Part shown: piece after piece, positions 25,252-34,889 of the stretch
How positions within the stretch are numbered: the stretch's first letter is position 1
Layout: each line of letters starts with the position of its first letter
Source of the DNA: Cupriavidus pauculus
Lineage (GTDB): Bacteria; Pseudomonadota; Gammaproteobacteria; Burkholderiales; Burkholderiaceae
Direction of reading: 5' to 3'
DNA length: 64,000 bases
Assembly (NCBI RefSeq): GCF_008801835.1
Contig: NZ_VZOW01000005.1
Span: forward strand, 62,001 to 126,000
Program-made: the position numbers and the translations under genes
Notes under the pieces: model-generated
What the model was told of the DNA's origin: nothing
What the model saw: the letters and a program-made list of their open reading frames with translations, nothing else
The model's database searches: none

Positions 25252-26856
25252 GTGCTCGCCGTTTTTGCCGCGTCGTTTCGTAACACGATGAAACTTGTCT
25301 TGCCCGGCATCGCGTTTGCCGGATGCCTGATCGGCGCCGCGCCGGCTCACGCTTTTTCGCTCGATGACGTGACCGCACGCGCGAAAAAGCTTGCCGATCA
25401 GCCCTACGCGGCGCCGGCCAGCAATCTGCCGCCGGTTTTTGCGCAGATGCAGTTCGCCGACTACATCAAGATCCAGCCGAAGATGGACCAGGTCGAGTGG
25501 AAAGGGCAGGGCACGCCTTTCAAGCTCGGCTTCTATCACCAGGGCATGCAGTTCAGCTCGCCGGTGCGCATCAACGAGATCGTCGACAGTCGCGTGCAGG
25601 AGATCAAGTACGAGCCCAGCCGCTTCGATTTCGGCGATCTCAAGCTGGACAAGGCGGCCACCAACAAGCTCGGCTACGCGGGTTTTCGCGTGATGTATCC
25701 GATCAACCGCGCCGACAAGCTCGATGAGGTGATGAGCGTGCTGGGCGCGAGCTATTTCCGCGTCATCGGCAAGGGTCAGGTGTACGGGCTTTCGGCGCGC
25801 GGGCTGGCCATCAACACCGGCTTGTCCGAACCGGAGGAATTCCCGGCCTTCCGCGAATTCTGGATCGAACGTCCCAAGCCGCAGGACAAGCATCTGGTGT
25901 TCTACGCATTGCTCGATTCGAAGAACGCCACCGGCGCCTACCGCTTCGAACTGCATCCCGATGCCGACGCGGTACTGAAAGTGCAGGCGCGCGTGTTCAT
26001 GCGCGGCGCGGTCAAGAAGTTGGGCATTGCGCCATTGACCAGCATGTTCCTGTTCGGCCCGAACCAGATGCGCGATGCCAACAACTTCCGTCCGGCGCTG
26101 CATGATTCCAACGGGCTGTCGATCCATACCGGCGATGGCGAATGGGTATGGCGGCCGCTGAACAATCCCAAGTACGTGGCGTTGAGCCTGTTCCAGGTGA
26201 ACAACCCGCGCGGCTTCGGGCTGATGCAGCGCGGGCGCGATTTTTCGTCGTACGAGGACCTGAAGGACCGCTACGATCTGCGGCCCAGCGCGTGGATCGA
26301 ACCGCAGGGCGATTGGGGCAAGGGCAAGGTGGAACTCGTGGAGATTCCCACGCCGGACGAGACCAACGACAACATCGTGTCGTTCTGGACGCCCGACGAG
26401 CTTCCGCCCAAGGGCACGCCCATCAAGGCCGACTACACGATTCACTGGACGATGGACGAACGCGGCGTGTTTTCCAAGGACCTGGCGTGGGTCAAGCAGA
26501 CGCTGCGCACCGCCGGGGAAATCACGCAGGCCAATCTGATCCGCCATCTGGACGGCAGCCTCGGCTTTGTGATCGATTTCGAAGGCGGCGCGCTGGCCAG
26601 CCTGCCGCCCAATACGCCGGTGCGGGCGTCGTTCAGCGTGGGCGATAACGCCGAGGTCATCGAAAACGTGCTGCAGCCGAATCCCGTAACCAAGGGTTAT
26701 CGTGTGACGCTGCGCATCAAGGTCAAGGATCCGAGCAAGGTGGTCGAGATGCGCGAGGCGCTGGTCGCCAACGATCGAGTGCTCAGCGAAACCTGGAGCT
26801 ACCAGATCCCGCCGGGCACCGCAAACCAGCCCACGCCGGCACAGGCGGTGAAGTAG
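25252..26856 (+). CDS. opgG: Osmoregulated periplasmic glucan biosynthesis protein OpgG/MdoG
   Basis: Periplasmic protein needed for branched beta-glucan (OPG) synthesis, 534 aa from GTG 25252. That start is preceded by CAGGAGATGGATTG; ATG 25288 ([10 protein letters not shown]) has no ribosome binding site but would also give a signal peptide ending at APAHA. The mature part [18 protein letters not shown] and the segments [21 protein letters not shown] and RAGGDD-like [12 protein letters not shown] are typical of the family. OpgD is the alternative paralogue. The glucosyltransferase gene opgH, usually just downstream, is absent here; the next gene is convergent. bglX is divergent. Confidence 0.88.
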   Translation: MLAVFAASFRNTMKLVLPGIAFAGCLIGAAPAHAFSLDDVTARAKKLADQPYAAPASNLPPVFAQMQFADYIKIQPKMDQVEWKGQGTPFKLGFYHQGMQFSSPVRINEIVDSRVQEIKYEPSRFDFGDLKLDKAATNKLGYAGFRVMYPINRADKLDEVMSVLGASYFRVIGKGQVYGLSARGLAINTGLSEPEEFPAFREFWIERPKPQDKHLVFYALLDSKNATGAYRFELHPDADAVLKVQARVFMRGAVKKLGIAPLTSMFLFGPNQMRDANNFRPALHDSNGLSIHTGDGEWVWRPLNNPKYVALSLFQVNNPRGFGLMQRGRDFSSYEDLKDRYDLRPSAWIEPQGDWGKGKVELVEIPTPDETNDNIVSFWTPDELPPKGTPIKADYTIHWTMDERGVFSKDLAWVKQTLRTAGEITQANLIRHLDGSLGFVIDFEGGALASLPPNTPVRASFSVGDNAEVIENVLQPNPVTKGYRVTLRIKVKDPSKVVEMREALVANDRVLSETWSYQIPPGTANQPTPAQAVK

Positions 26857-26859
26857 CGC

Positions 26860-26900
26860 GAACGCGCGCCGGCCCGGCGTTGTCCGGGCGCGGCGCGTTC
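26860..26900. terminator. GC-rich compound hairpin between convergent genes
   Basis: GAACGCGC (26860-26867) pairs with GCGCGTTC (26893-26900), and inside it GCCCGG (26872-26877) pairs with CCGGGC (26884-26889). It lies exactly between the convergent opgG and DUF3820 genes. It lacks a T-run, so it may act as a Rho-independent-like roadblock or just protect 3' ends. Confidence 0.35.
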
Positions 26901-26903
26901 CCT

Positions 26904-27143
26904 TCACGCGCCGCGTTGCCGCGCGGTTTTCGCGCGTAGCGGTTTCAGCAGGTCCGACAGCCCGTTGTGATCGAGTTCATGCATCAACGCCAGCAGCCGG
27001 CCGATCTCTCCGGGCGGAAACCCTTCCCTTGCAAACCAGTTCAGGTAGTTGCCCGGCAGATCGGCAATAAGGGTGCCCTTGTGCTTGCCGAAGGGCATTT
27101 CCCGCGTGACAAGCAGCACAAGGGCGTCGTGGTCCGGCAGCAT
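26904..27143 (-). CDS. DUF3820 family protein
   Basis: A 79 aa cytoplasmic protein. The sequence MPFGKHKGTLIADLPGNYL followed by NWFAREGFPPGEIGRLLALM is the signature of DUF3820, small proteins of unknown function related to part of exonuclease-like proteins and once annotated as a quorum-sensing-regulated factor. Length is normal for the family. ATG at 27141-27143. It is convergent with opgG and has no operon partner. Confidence 0.85.
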   Translation of the reverse strand: MLPDHDALVLLVTREMPFGKHKGTLIADLPGNYLNWFAREGFPPGEIGRLLALMHELDHNGLSDLLKPLRAKTARQRGA

Positions 27144-27343
27144 GGCAGCGGTTCCTGGTGGCGATCAGGCCGGCATTGTATCTCCGCGTCGCCTGTGGGG
27201 CCTGGCTCCGACAGGCCGCGCTGCGTCAGCGCCTTCACCCGGCTCGAAACGACAGTGTTACAGCCACTTGCGTGACACCCCGGATCGCCGGTATTCTCCG
27301 CTTTGCATACAAAAAATGAACGCAAAAAAACGGAGACAACCCC

Positions 27344-27634
27344 ATGGAGCTTGGTGCTCATCTTCCTCAAGTGCTCAATGGTCTGGAATGGTCGGGGTGC
27401 GCCCTGGCGATGAGCGGATCGTTCCTGGTCGCCCTGCATAACCGCGCGTCGCGTTGGGGATGGGTCGCGTACCTGTGTTCGAATCTCGTCTGGAGCGCGT
27501 TCGCATTGGTCACGGGCACCTACGGCCTGTTCGTCCAGCAGCTTGGTTTCACCGCCACCAGCCTCTACGGCCTGTATCGGCACACACGCTACTACCGCGA
27601 GCAGGCGCGCACAGCCCACACCGCCCAGGCCTAG
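27344..27634 (+). CDS. Small three-helix membrane protein
   Basis: A 96 aa inner-membrane protein with about three hydrophobic segments (LEWSGCALAMSGSFLVAL, WVAYLCSNLVWSAFALV, and GLFVQQLGFTATSLYGL). The W-x-A and Q-x-G-F pattern recalls PnuC-like or SemiSWEET-like small transporters, but the match is too weak to assign. ATG 27344 follows ACGGAGACAACCCC, a good ribosome binding site. Its stop codon overlaps that of the convergent oxidoreductase gene. Confidence 0.7.
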   Translation: MELGAHLPQVLNGLEWSGCALAMSGSFLVALHNRASRWGWVAYLCSNLVWSAFALVTGTYGLFVQQLGFTATSLYGLYRHTRYYREQARTAHTAQA

Positions 27635-28416
27635 GCCGCGTCGGCCAGATGCGCCGCAAAGCCGGTCTGTCCTGGTGAGATTTCCGGCTTCAGTGTCAGC
27701 GCGGGAATCTCATAGGCGCCGCTGTTCTGCGGATGCCATGCGATGGGCGCGGCGGTGAACAGTTCATCGAGCCGCGCACCGAGCGCGTCCGTGGTGGCGG
27801 CGTAACGTTCGACATCCATCTTGCCGGTGCGATAGACCAGGAACGGCGGCAGCACGTCAAAGCCCGGGTAGTACAGGATGCCGTGATGGATCGGGAACAG
27901 GATGTCGTCGATCGGCCCATTGATGCCACGCGGGCCGTAGTGCGATTCCCAGCCGCCGGTCGTCACCACCAGCATCGCCCGTTTTCCGGCCAGCGTGCCC
28001 TCGCCATAGCGGTTGCCCCAGCGCACGTCGGAATGCTCGCCCACGCCGTAGGCAAAGCCGTACGCGTAGACGCGCTCGACCCAGCCCTTGAGGATCGCCG
28101 GCATCGAAAACCACCAGAGCGGAAACTGGAGGACAAGCGCATCGGCCCAACGCAGCTTTTCCTGCTCCCGCGCGATGTCGGGCGCCTGCAGGCCGTTTTC
28201 GAACGCGTGTTTGGAATCGAGCGACGGATGGAACGGCGCATCCGAGCGCGGCGCCAGCGTGTCGGCGGCGTCGAGCGAAGCTTTCCATTGCATCCCATAC
28301 AGATCCGACACCTGCACCTGATGCCCGGCCGCTTCCAGTCGGCGGACCGCAAAGTCCTTGAGCGACCCGTTCAGCGAGGTCGGCTCGGGGTGGGCGTAAA
28401 CAATCAGTACATTCAT
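27631..28416 (-). CDS. NAD(P)H dehydrogenase (quinone)/NQO1-like flavodoxin-fold oxidoreductase
   Basis: Cytoplasmic FMN/FAD-dependent quinone or nitro-compound reductase, 261 aa, flavodoxin-like fold. It starts MNVLIVYAHPEPTSLNGSL, the conserved phosphate-binding N-terminus, and contains LVLQFPLWWFSMPAILKGW and VVTTGGWESHYGPRGINGP, typical of the YwrO/KefF/NQO1 group. ATG at 28414-28416 is chosen from the family alignment. It is divergent from a LysR gene, with a strong palindrome between them, so it is probably induced by that regulator in response to quinone or electrophile stress. Confidence 0.9.
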   Translation of the reverse strand: MNVLIVYAHPEPTSLNGSLKDFAVRRLEAAGHQVQVSDLYGMQWKASLDAADTLAPRSDAPFHPSLDSKHAFENGLQAPDIAREQEKLRWADALVLQFPLWWFSMPAILKGWVERVYAYGFAYGVGEHSDVRWGNRYGEGTLAGKRAMLVVTTGGWESHYGPRGINGPIDDILFPIHHGILYYPGFDVLPPFLVYRTGKMDVERYAATTDALGARLDELFTAAPIAWHPQNSGAYEIPALTLKPEISPGQTGFAAHLADAA

Positions 28417-28467
28417 GACAGTCATCCAGTGATCGGTAGATGACAGCAGCGTAGGGTCGGCCAAGGT

Positions 28468-28491
28468 ATATTGGAAATGAATTTCCAATAT
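28468..28491. promoter_or_regulatory. Perfect palindromic operator candidate between oxidoreductase and LysR genes
   Basis: The arms ATATTGGAAA (28468-28477) and TTTCCAATAT (28482-28491) match exactly around a TGAA centre. It lies 13 bp upstream of the LysR start and 51 bp from the oxidoreductase start, in an AT-rich island. Ten-base perfect arms in this GC-rich DNA are unlikely by chance; this is the probable LysR binding site. Confidence 0.7.
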
Positions 28492-28504
28492 TTCAGGTAT
28501 TGCC

Positions 28505-29398
28505 ATGACTAATTTGCGGCGGCTCGATCTGAACCTGCTGGTGACGCTCGATGTGCTGCTGTCCGAGCACAATGTGACGCGCGCAGCGGAGCGGCTGCAT
28601 TATTCGCAGCCGTCCGTCAGCGTGCACCTGGCGCGCCTGCGCGAGATCTTCGACGATCCGCTGCTGTTGCCGGGCCCCCGCGGGATGCGGCCCACAGCGC
28701 GCGCCGAGGCCTTGCGCGAACCGCTGCGCGAGGCGTTGGCCGCGCTGGAACAGGCAGTTGCACCGGAGGCGCCGTTCGATCCGACGTCCGCTGCCAACAC
28801 CTGGCGCATCGCGGCCACCGACTACAGCGAATCGACCGTGCTGCTGCCCGCACTACCGGGCCTGCGTCAGGCCGCGCCGGGCACCCGCGTGGCCGTGCTC
28901 GAAATGGCGCCCGCGCGGGTCGCGCGCCAGGCGGAACAGGGCGATATCGATCTGGCATTCCACACCACCCACGACTCGCCGCAGACATTACATCGCAAGG
29001 CGCTGTTCACCGAGCGCTACGTGTTGGTCGGCCGCGCGGGACACCCGAAACTCCGGCGCAAGCCGACCCTGGCGCAGTTCTGCTCGCTGGAACACGTGAT
29101 GGTGTCGCCCGATGGCGGTGGATTCTTCGGCGTCACCGACGAAGCACTGGCCACCGCGGGCGCGTCCCGGCGCGTGGTGCTATCGGTGCCGCATTTCCTG
29201 TATGTGGCCGCGGTGCTGGCCGGCAGCGACCTGGTGGCGATGCTGCCGGAGCGGCTGGTGCGCGACAACGCCGCGCTGCAGGTAGTGGAGGCGCCGGTCG
29301 ATGTGCCGGGCTACGAGATGTCGATGCTGTGGCACGAGCGCAGCCACCGCGATCCCGCGCATCGATGGCTGCGGGACTTCATCGCGGCGTCGGTCTGA
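28505..29398 (+). CDS. LysR family transcriptional regulator
   Basis: Cytoplasmic regulator, 297 aa. The N-terminal winged helix-turn-helix (about 5-65) reads NLLVTLDVLLSEHNVTRAAE and YSQPSVSVHLARLREIFDDP, in the NodD/YbeF-like subgroup. The C-terminal periplasmic-binding-protein-like effector domain spans about 90-295. It is divergent from the NQO-like oxidoreductase gene and the palindrome at 28468-28491 lies between them, so it most likely controls that gene and itself. ATG 28505. Confidence 0.93.
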   Translation: MTNLRRLDLNLLVTLDVLLSEHNVTRAAERLHYSQPSVSVHLARLREIFDDPLLLPGPRGMRPTARAEALREPLREALAALEQAVAPEAPFDPTSAANTWRIAATDYSESTVLLPALPGLRQAAPGTRVAVLEMAPARVARQAEQGDIDLAFHTTHDSPQTLHRKALFTERYVLVGRAGHPKLRRKPTLAQFCSLEHVMVSPDGGGFFGVTDEALATAGASRRVVLSVPHFLYVAAVLAGSDLVAMLPERLVRDNAALQVVEAPVDVPGYEMSMLWHERSHRDPAHRWLRDFIAASV

Positions 29399-29440
29399 CG
29401 CCGCGGCTCCAACGGCAATCGCCTTTGCGCTGCGTGCGCA

Positions 29441-29794
29441 CTAATTGCACGCCGTACCCGGGACGGGCTTGCCGCTATTGGAGATGCCCTGGCAGCTGTC
29501 GCCCAACGCCAACGGCCCGTCGCCGGACTGCGGTGGCGCGAGCCGCAACTTGCCCGCAACGGTGCAGCAACTGCGCGGCAGGCTGGCGGGCGGGGGCGAA
29601 AGCCGGATGGTGGGAACCGCCTTGGGCTGCGATGCGGCATCGCCGGCCTCTTCGGCGTCGGGCGCCGTGCACTGGCCCGACTGGCAGATGCGGTCGCCCT
29701 TGCACTGCATGTCATATTGGCATCCCGCCGCGGACGCGGGTAGCGTCCAGACCATGCCGATGGCGGTGATCAGCAACACCCTACACAGGGACAT
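29441..29794 (-). CDS. Small secreted cysteine-rich protein
   Basis: A 117 aa exported protein. The signal peptide (MSLCRVLLITAIGMVWTLPASA) is followed by a compact Cys cluster CQYDMQCKGDRICQSGQC that resembles the Dickkopf-type cysteine-rich pattern seen in some bacterial exported proteins. A Pro/Ala-rich linker and a C-terminal part with a further Cys set (RSCCTVAG, GDSCQGIS, GTACN) follow. ATG at 29792-29794 is preceded by GGGAGGGGAT. Function unknown. It is convergent with the LysR gene. Confidence 0.75.
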   Translation of the reverse strand: MSLCRVLLITAIGMVWTLPASAAGCQYDMQCKGDRICQSGQCTAPDAEEAGDAASQPKAVPTIRLSPPPASLPRSCCTVAGKLRLAPPQSGDGPLALGDSCQGISNSGKPVPGTACN

Positions 29795-30171
29795 ATCCCC
29801 TCCCACACACGATTCGCGCGACGCCCCGGGGCTGTGATTCACACATGCGTTGCGGGCGGCGCCGCATGAATTCAGCATAGAGCGGTCACATTTCGCACGC
29901 CCCCGGGCTCTGTGGTGTTTCCCACATGAGACCGGCGCGATCACCGGCAGGCATCGACGCGATGCATCGCAGCGATGGATACGTGCGCATACAAGACTGC
30001 CGCAAAGGGGCATTTGGGACGGTTCTGCGACCGGCGCGGTTTTCCTTCACAATAGCGCCCTCCTAGCACTACGCCGCACCGGAGCACACTGGAACCCCCG
30101 AGGCAGGACGCAAGATCCTGTCCACCAGTGCGCGGCGCAAAGCCATTACACATGTCTTGCGATCTCTCCTC
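29795..30171. other. Intergenic region without recognised features
   Basis: This 377 bp region between the divergent Cys-rich protein gene and the MFS gene has no frame with a credible start. It should contain both promoters. I see no palindrome of note or RNA-like structure. Confidence 0.5.
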
Positions 30172-31416
30172 ATGACCGCTCCATCCGGAAATTTCGATAA
30201 CGTCCCCGAACTCGCCGCCAACGCCCCCGCAGATCCCCACCGCAGTCGCGCCGCCGACCGTCGCGCGCTGCTCGCGCTTGGGGTGGGCAGCTTCGGCATC
30301 GGCACCGGCGAATTCGTCATCATGGGCCTGCTGCCCGACGCCGCGCGCGACCTCGCCATCACGATCCCCGAAGCCGGCCATCTGATCAGCGCCTATGCGC
30401 TGGGCGTGGTGGTTGGTGCGCCGCTGCTGGCCGTGCTGGGCGCGCGCTGGCCGCGCCGCAACCTGCTGATCGCGCTGATGGCGTTCTTTGCCATCGGCAA
30501 CTTCGCCAGTGCGCTGGCGCCGGACTATCTGTCGATGATGACGGCGCGCCTGTTCACCGGTTTTCCGCACGGCACGTACTTCGGCGTGGCCGCGCTGGTG
30601 GCGGCCAGTCTGGTCGCGCGCGAGCGCCGCGCGCAGGCCGTGGGGCTGGTCATGCTGGGTCTGACGGTGGCGACGCTGGTCGGTGTGCCGATTGCGGCCG
30701 GCATCGGCACCTGGCTTGGCTGGCGCGCTGCTTTCATGATCGTCGGCGCGATCGGCGCGCTGACGGTGCTGCTGGTCTGGCGCTGGGTGCCATTCGTCCC
30801 GGCCGATCGTCACGCCAGCCCTCTGCGCGAACTGTCGGCGCTGGCACGCAAGCAGGTGTGGTTCACGCTCGGTATCGGCGCGATCGGCTTTGGCGGCATG
30901 TTCGCGGTATTCAGTTACGTCAAGCCCACCATGATCGAAGTGGCCCACATGCCGGTCAGCAGTATTCCAATCGTGCTGGCGCTGTTTGGCGTGGGCATGG
31001 TGGCGGGCAATCTGGCCGGCGCCAAATTGGCCGACAAGGCGCTGATGCCAACCGTGGGCGGCGTGCTGGTGTGGTCCGCGCTGGTGCTTGGTACCTTCGT
31101 GTTCACCGCGCCATATCCGTGGCTCGCATCGCTGAACGTGATGCTGGTAGGCACCGCTGTCGCATTGGGCCCGCCGCTGCAGATCCGCCTGATGGATGTG
31201 GCCGGCGATGCGCAGACGCTGGCCGCGGCGCTCAATCACTCGGCCTTCAACCTCGCCAACGCGCTGGGCGCGTGGCTGGGTGGAATCACGATCGCCGCGG
31301 GCCTGGGTTGGACTTCCACCGGCTGGGTGGGCATGCTGCTGGCGCTGGGCGGACTGGCAATGTTCGCGTGGTCGCTGATGAGTCCGTCGCGCCGCGATGT
31401 CACGGTGACTGCCTGA
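30172..31416 (+). CDS. MFS transporter, DHA1 (AraJ/YdhP-like) family
   Basis: Inner-membrane efflux transporter, 414 aa, with 12 predicted helices after a soluble N-terminal tail of about 33 residues. Family motifs: SFGIGTGEFVIMGLLPDAAR in helix 1, GHLISAYALGVVVGAPLLA in helix 2, and FPHGTYFGVAALVAASLV in helix 4. Relatives export sugars, arabinose or drugs. ATG 30172 (MTAPSGNFDN) is chosen; an upstream TTG at 30157 is unlikely; neither has a good ribosome binding site. The 3' end overlaps the convergent metallopeptidase gene by 17 bp. Confidence 0.9.
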   Translation: MTAPSGNFDNVPELAANAPADPHRSRAADRRALLALGVGSFGIGTGEFVIMGLLPDAARDLAITIPEAGHLISAYALGVVVGAPLLAVLGARWPRRNLLIALMAFFAIGNFASALAPDYLSMMTARLFTGFPHGTYFGVAALVAASLVARERRAQAVGLVMLGLTVATLVGVPIAAGIGTWLGWRAAFMIVGAIGALTVLLVWRWVPFVPADRHASPLRELSALARKQVWFTLGIGAIGFGGMFAVFSYVKPTMIEVAHMPVSSIPIVLALFGVGMVAGNLAGAKLADKALMPTVGGVLVWSALVLGTFVFTAPYPWLASLNVMLVGTAVALGPPLQIRLMDVAGDAQTLAAALNHSAFNLANALGAWLGGITIAAGLGWTSTGWVGMLLALGGLAMFAWSLMSPSRRDVTVTA

Positions 31417-32533
31417 GCGGCGCCTCGCTGGCGCCTTCGGGCGATCCGGTCGCGTGCGGCGCATGGCTCGATGTTTCGCGTGCCGCGGAATCGATCACGC
31501 GGTGCACGAACTCGAGCTTGGACACCACCACTGGCGACAGCGTGAACGGATAACCGTCCGGCACGCCCAGGCTGCGGTTCAGGCTGTTGAGCACATAGGT
31601 CAGTGGAAACCACCGGTTCAGCAGGCTGCGAAAGCTGGCGTCCTCGACTGGCGTCTGGTCGGTCAGCGTCGGTTCCTGCGGACTGTCTGGCTGTAGAACC
31701 AGACCGCAGGACACGGCGGTGTCGAGCGTATCGACCATATGGAGGTAGTGGGCAAACGTTTCCGCCCAGTCTTCCCACGGATGCATGGTGGCGTACGCGC
31801 AAATGTAGGCATCGTTCCAGTCCGCCGGCGCGCCCTGGTCATAGTGTCGCTGCAACGACGCAGCATAATCGGCACGCTCGTCGCCGAACAGCTTGCGAAA
31901 CGGCTCCAGCCTGCGCGTGCCCGCAATCAGTCGATTGAAATAGAAGTGCCCGACCTCGTGCCGGAAATGGCCGAGCAGCGTGCGATAGGACTCGCCCATG
32001 GCGTTGCGCATCTGCTCGCGGTGCGCATCGTCGGCTTCGGCAACGTTGATCGTGATGCGGCCGTTGTCGTGCCCGGTCAGCACCGGGTCGTGCGGGCCGG
32101 TGTTGGCGAGGAAATCGAATTGCAGGCCAGACGCCGGGTCGTCATCGCGCGAGACTACGGGCAGGCCCAGCGCCTGCAGCGTGTAGAGCAGGCGGCGCTT
32201 GGCCGCTTCGAGCTTGTACCAGTAGAGGCGATTTTCGGGAATGCTCAGGTCGGGGATCGTGTGCGTGAGCTTGCACGCCTCGCACAGGCTGCCGGGGTCA
32301 TCGGCCGGCACCATCCAGTTGCAGACCGATTCCACCTGATAGTTGTGGCAGCGCTTGAAGCGCGCATCGCGTGCGTCGGGATGCAGGCTGCGCCAGCCCG
32401 ATTCGTCATCGCCGTCGAACGCGGCGATCTGCGATAGGGTCGGGATGAAACCCAGCGTGGCGCGGCAGCGTTCGCATTCGACATTCTCGAAAAACACCAG
32501 ATTGCCGCAGCGATTGCAGTGGAAAGTCTTCAT
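31400..32533 (-). CDS. Putative zinc-binding metallopeptidase with N-terminal zinc ribbon
   Basis: A 377 aa cytoplasmic protein. The N-terminus has two CxxC knuckles (FHCNRCGN and ECERCRA) forming a zinc ribbon, and further Cys (SLCEACKL). The middle contains HFRHEVGHFYF, an HExxH metalloprotease motif, with ERADYAASLQRHYDQGAP and WEDWAETFAHYLHMVDTLDT downstream, as in the DUF2248/putative zinc peptidase (Peptidase_Mx-like) family. Substrate unknown. ATG at 32531-32533. It is transcribed in the same direction as the DUF2076 gene, 133 bp downstream of it. Confidence 0.85.
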   Translation of the reverse strand: MKTFHCNRCGNLVFFENVECERCRATLGFIPTLSQIAAFDGDDESGWRSLHPDARDARFKRCHNYQVESVCNWMVPADDPGSLCEACKLTHTIPDLSIPENRLYWYKLEAAKRRLLYTLQALGLPVVSRDDDPASGLQFDFLANTGPHDPVLTGHDNGRITINVAEADDAHREQMRNAMGESYRTLLGHFRHEVGHFYFNRLIAGTRRLEPFRKLFGDERADYAASLQRHYDQGAPADWNDAYICAYATMHPWEDWAETFAHYLHMVDTLDTAVSCGLVLQPDSPQEPTLTDQTPVEDASFRSLLNRWFPLTYVLNSLNRSLGVPDGYPFTLSPVVVSKLEFVHRVIDSAARETSSHAPHATGSPEGASEAPLRQSP

Positions 32534-32666
32534 GGCGCGGGCTCCGCTCGAGCGGGCCGACGGCCCGACTGCGGGGATCGTGCGCCCATCGGCCCACGCC
32601 CGCAATCGGTCATCTTCCTACAAGCGCCGCGTTGCAGCGGCGCAGCGCCTTTATCGCTCCGCCGCT

Positions 32667-33404
32667 TCAGAAGAACGAGGAGTCGTCGTTCTGGCTGTCG
32701 TCGATGTAATCGTCCAGCCCGTTGTCGAGATTGCCGTTGTCGGCCAGCAGCGCGTTGTCGCGATGGCTGCCGCCGCCGAAATTGTCGTCGCCATAGTAGT
32801 TGTTGACGATGGTCTCGCCCGGCGCCGCGCCAACGGCGGGTTGGCCGCCGAAGAAGCCGCCGCCGCCGCGGTGAAACAGATTCTCGATGCCCTGGAACAG
32901 CATCGCGCCGCCCGCCACGCCTGCGGCCGTGGTTGCGATGCTGCCCAGCGTGCCGCCCAGTCCGCCGCTCAGAAATCCCGGGCGCGCGGCCTGTGGTGCG
33001 GGCTGGGCGAGTTGAGCCGGATATTGGCCTGGATATTGCGCGCCACTCTGCGCCGCCGCGTAGGGCTGGGCCTGCGGTTGCGGCTGTGCCTGGGCAGGGT
33101 AGGGCGGCTGCGACGGCGCGCGGCCCGCATGCGCGCCCCATGCGACATCGTTATCCATGAAGCCGCGCGCGCCGTTGCCTTGCGCGGCCTGCAACTGATT
33201 CTGCAGCGTCGCGATCTGCGCGTGCGCGTCCATCAGCGCGCGGTCCAGCAGCATCGCGCGTTGCACCAGCAGATACGCGCTGTCGGGCTGGCGCGCCGCC
33301 GCTTCGGCAATCATCGCCGCAGCCTGCGGGTCCTTGGCATCCACGCGCGCCTGGGTCAGTTGGTTCAGAAAGGCTTCCAGGGCTTGCACGTCTTGAGGGG
33401 TCAT
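32667..33404 (-). CDS. DUF2076 domain-containing protein
   Basis: A 245 aa protein of the DUF2076 family, thought to be periplasmic-facing or membrane-associated though no function is established. The N-terminus MTPQDVQALEAFLNQLTQA and IAEAAARQPDSAYLLVQRAM are typical, followed by a coiled-coil (QIATLQNQLQAAQ), a Pro/Gln/Ala-rich low complexity region (about 95-145), a Gly-rich hydrophobic stretch (LGGTLGSIATTAAGVAGGAM) and an Asp/Asn-rich C-terminal tail ending DDSSFF. ATG at 33402-33404. Confidence 0.85.
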   Translation of the reverse strand: MTPQDVQALEAFLNQLTQARVDAKDPQAAAMIAEAAARQPDSAYLLVQRAMLLDRALMDAHAQIATLQNQLQAAQGNGARGFMDNDVAWGAHAGRAPSQPPYPAQAQPQPQAQPYAAAQSGAQYPGQYPAQLAQPAPQAARPGFLSGGLGGTLGSIATTAAGVAGGAMLFQGIENLFHRGGGGFFGGQPAVGAAPGETIVNNYYGDDNFGGGSHRDNALLADNGNLDNGLDDYIDDSQNDDSSFF

Positions 33405-33488
33405 GGCATCACCTTCGTGGGATTCGGTTGCGGTACGGCTCCAATCTAGAGTCGAAGACTTAAACGAAACTTAAAGCGCGAATCGTAA

Positions 33489-34532
<1,044 letters not shown>

Positions 34533-34674
34533 GCGAAATCGTCTATCGGCTGCATCAGGCGTGGCGATCGAACGATCGTGCGCCTATACTGGGTGCTCTG
34601 CTGCGTTGCAGCAATGTCTGGCGTACGTAGGACATGGTTGTTGCAGCGACCGAAATCAGCGTCTGGAGAGCACC

Positions 34675-34887
34675 ATGGTTCCTTGCGAACTATGCAAGAG
34701 CCTGCTGGGTCGTCCCGGCTATGTTCCGCCTCATCCGCGCCTGCTGCGATCGGGCGATGCCGTATCGCCCACGGGCCGGCAGGTCTTTGTCTACACATGC
34801 CAGCGCTGCCGGCAGATGATCGCGCTGTCCACCCAGGAAGATGGTGCGGACTACTGGACGCATCACGACGCGATCCCGGCGCGCTGA
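34675..34887 (+). CDS. Small zinc-ribbon-like hypothetical protein
   Basis: A 70 aa protein with two CxxC pairs, MVPCELCKSLLG and YTCQRCRQMIAL, which could bind zinc. ATG 34675 is preceded by TCTGGAGAGCACC; upstream starts in the same frame lack a site. The rest is short and soluble. Its stop is 2 bp from that of the convergent mechanosensitive channel gene. Function unknown. Confidence 0.7.
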   Translation: MVPCELCKSLLGRPGYVPPHPRLLRSGDAVSPTGRQVFVYTCQRCRQMIALSTQEDGADYWTHHDAIPAR

Positions 34888-34889
34888 CG

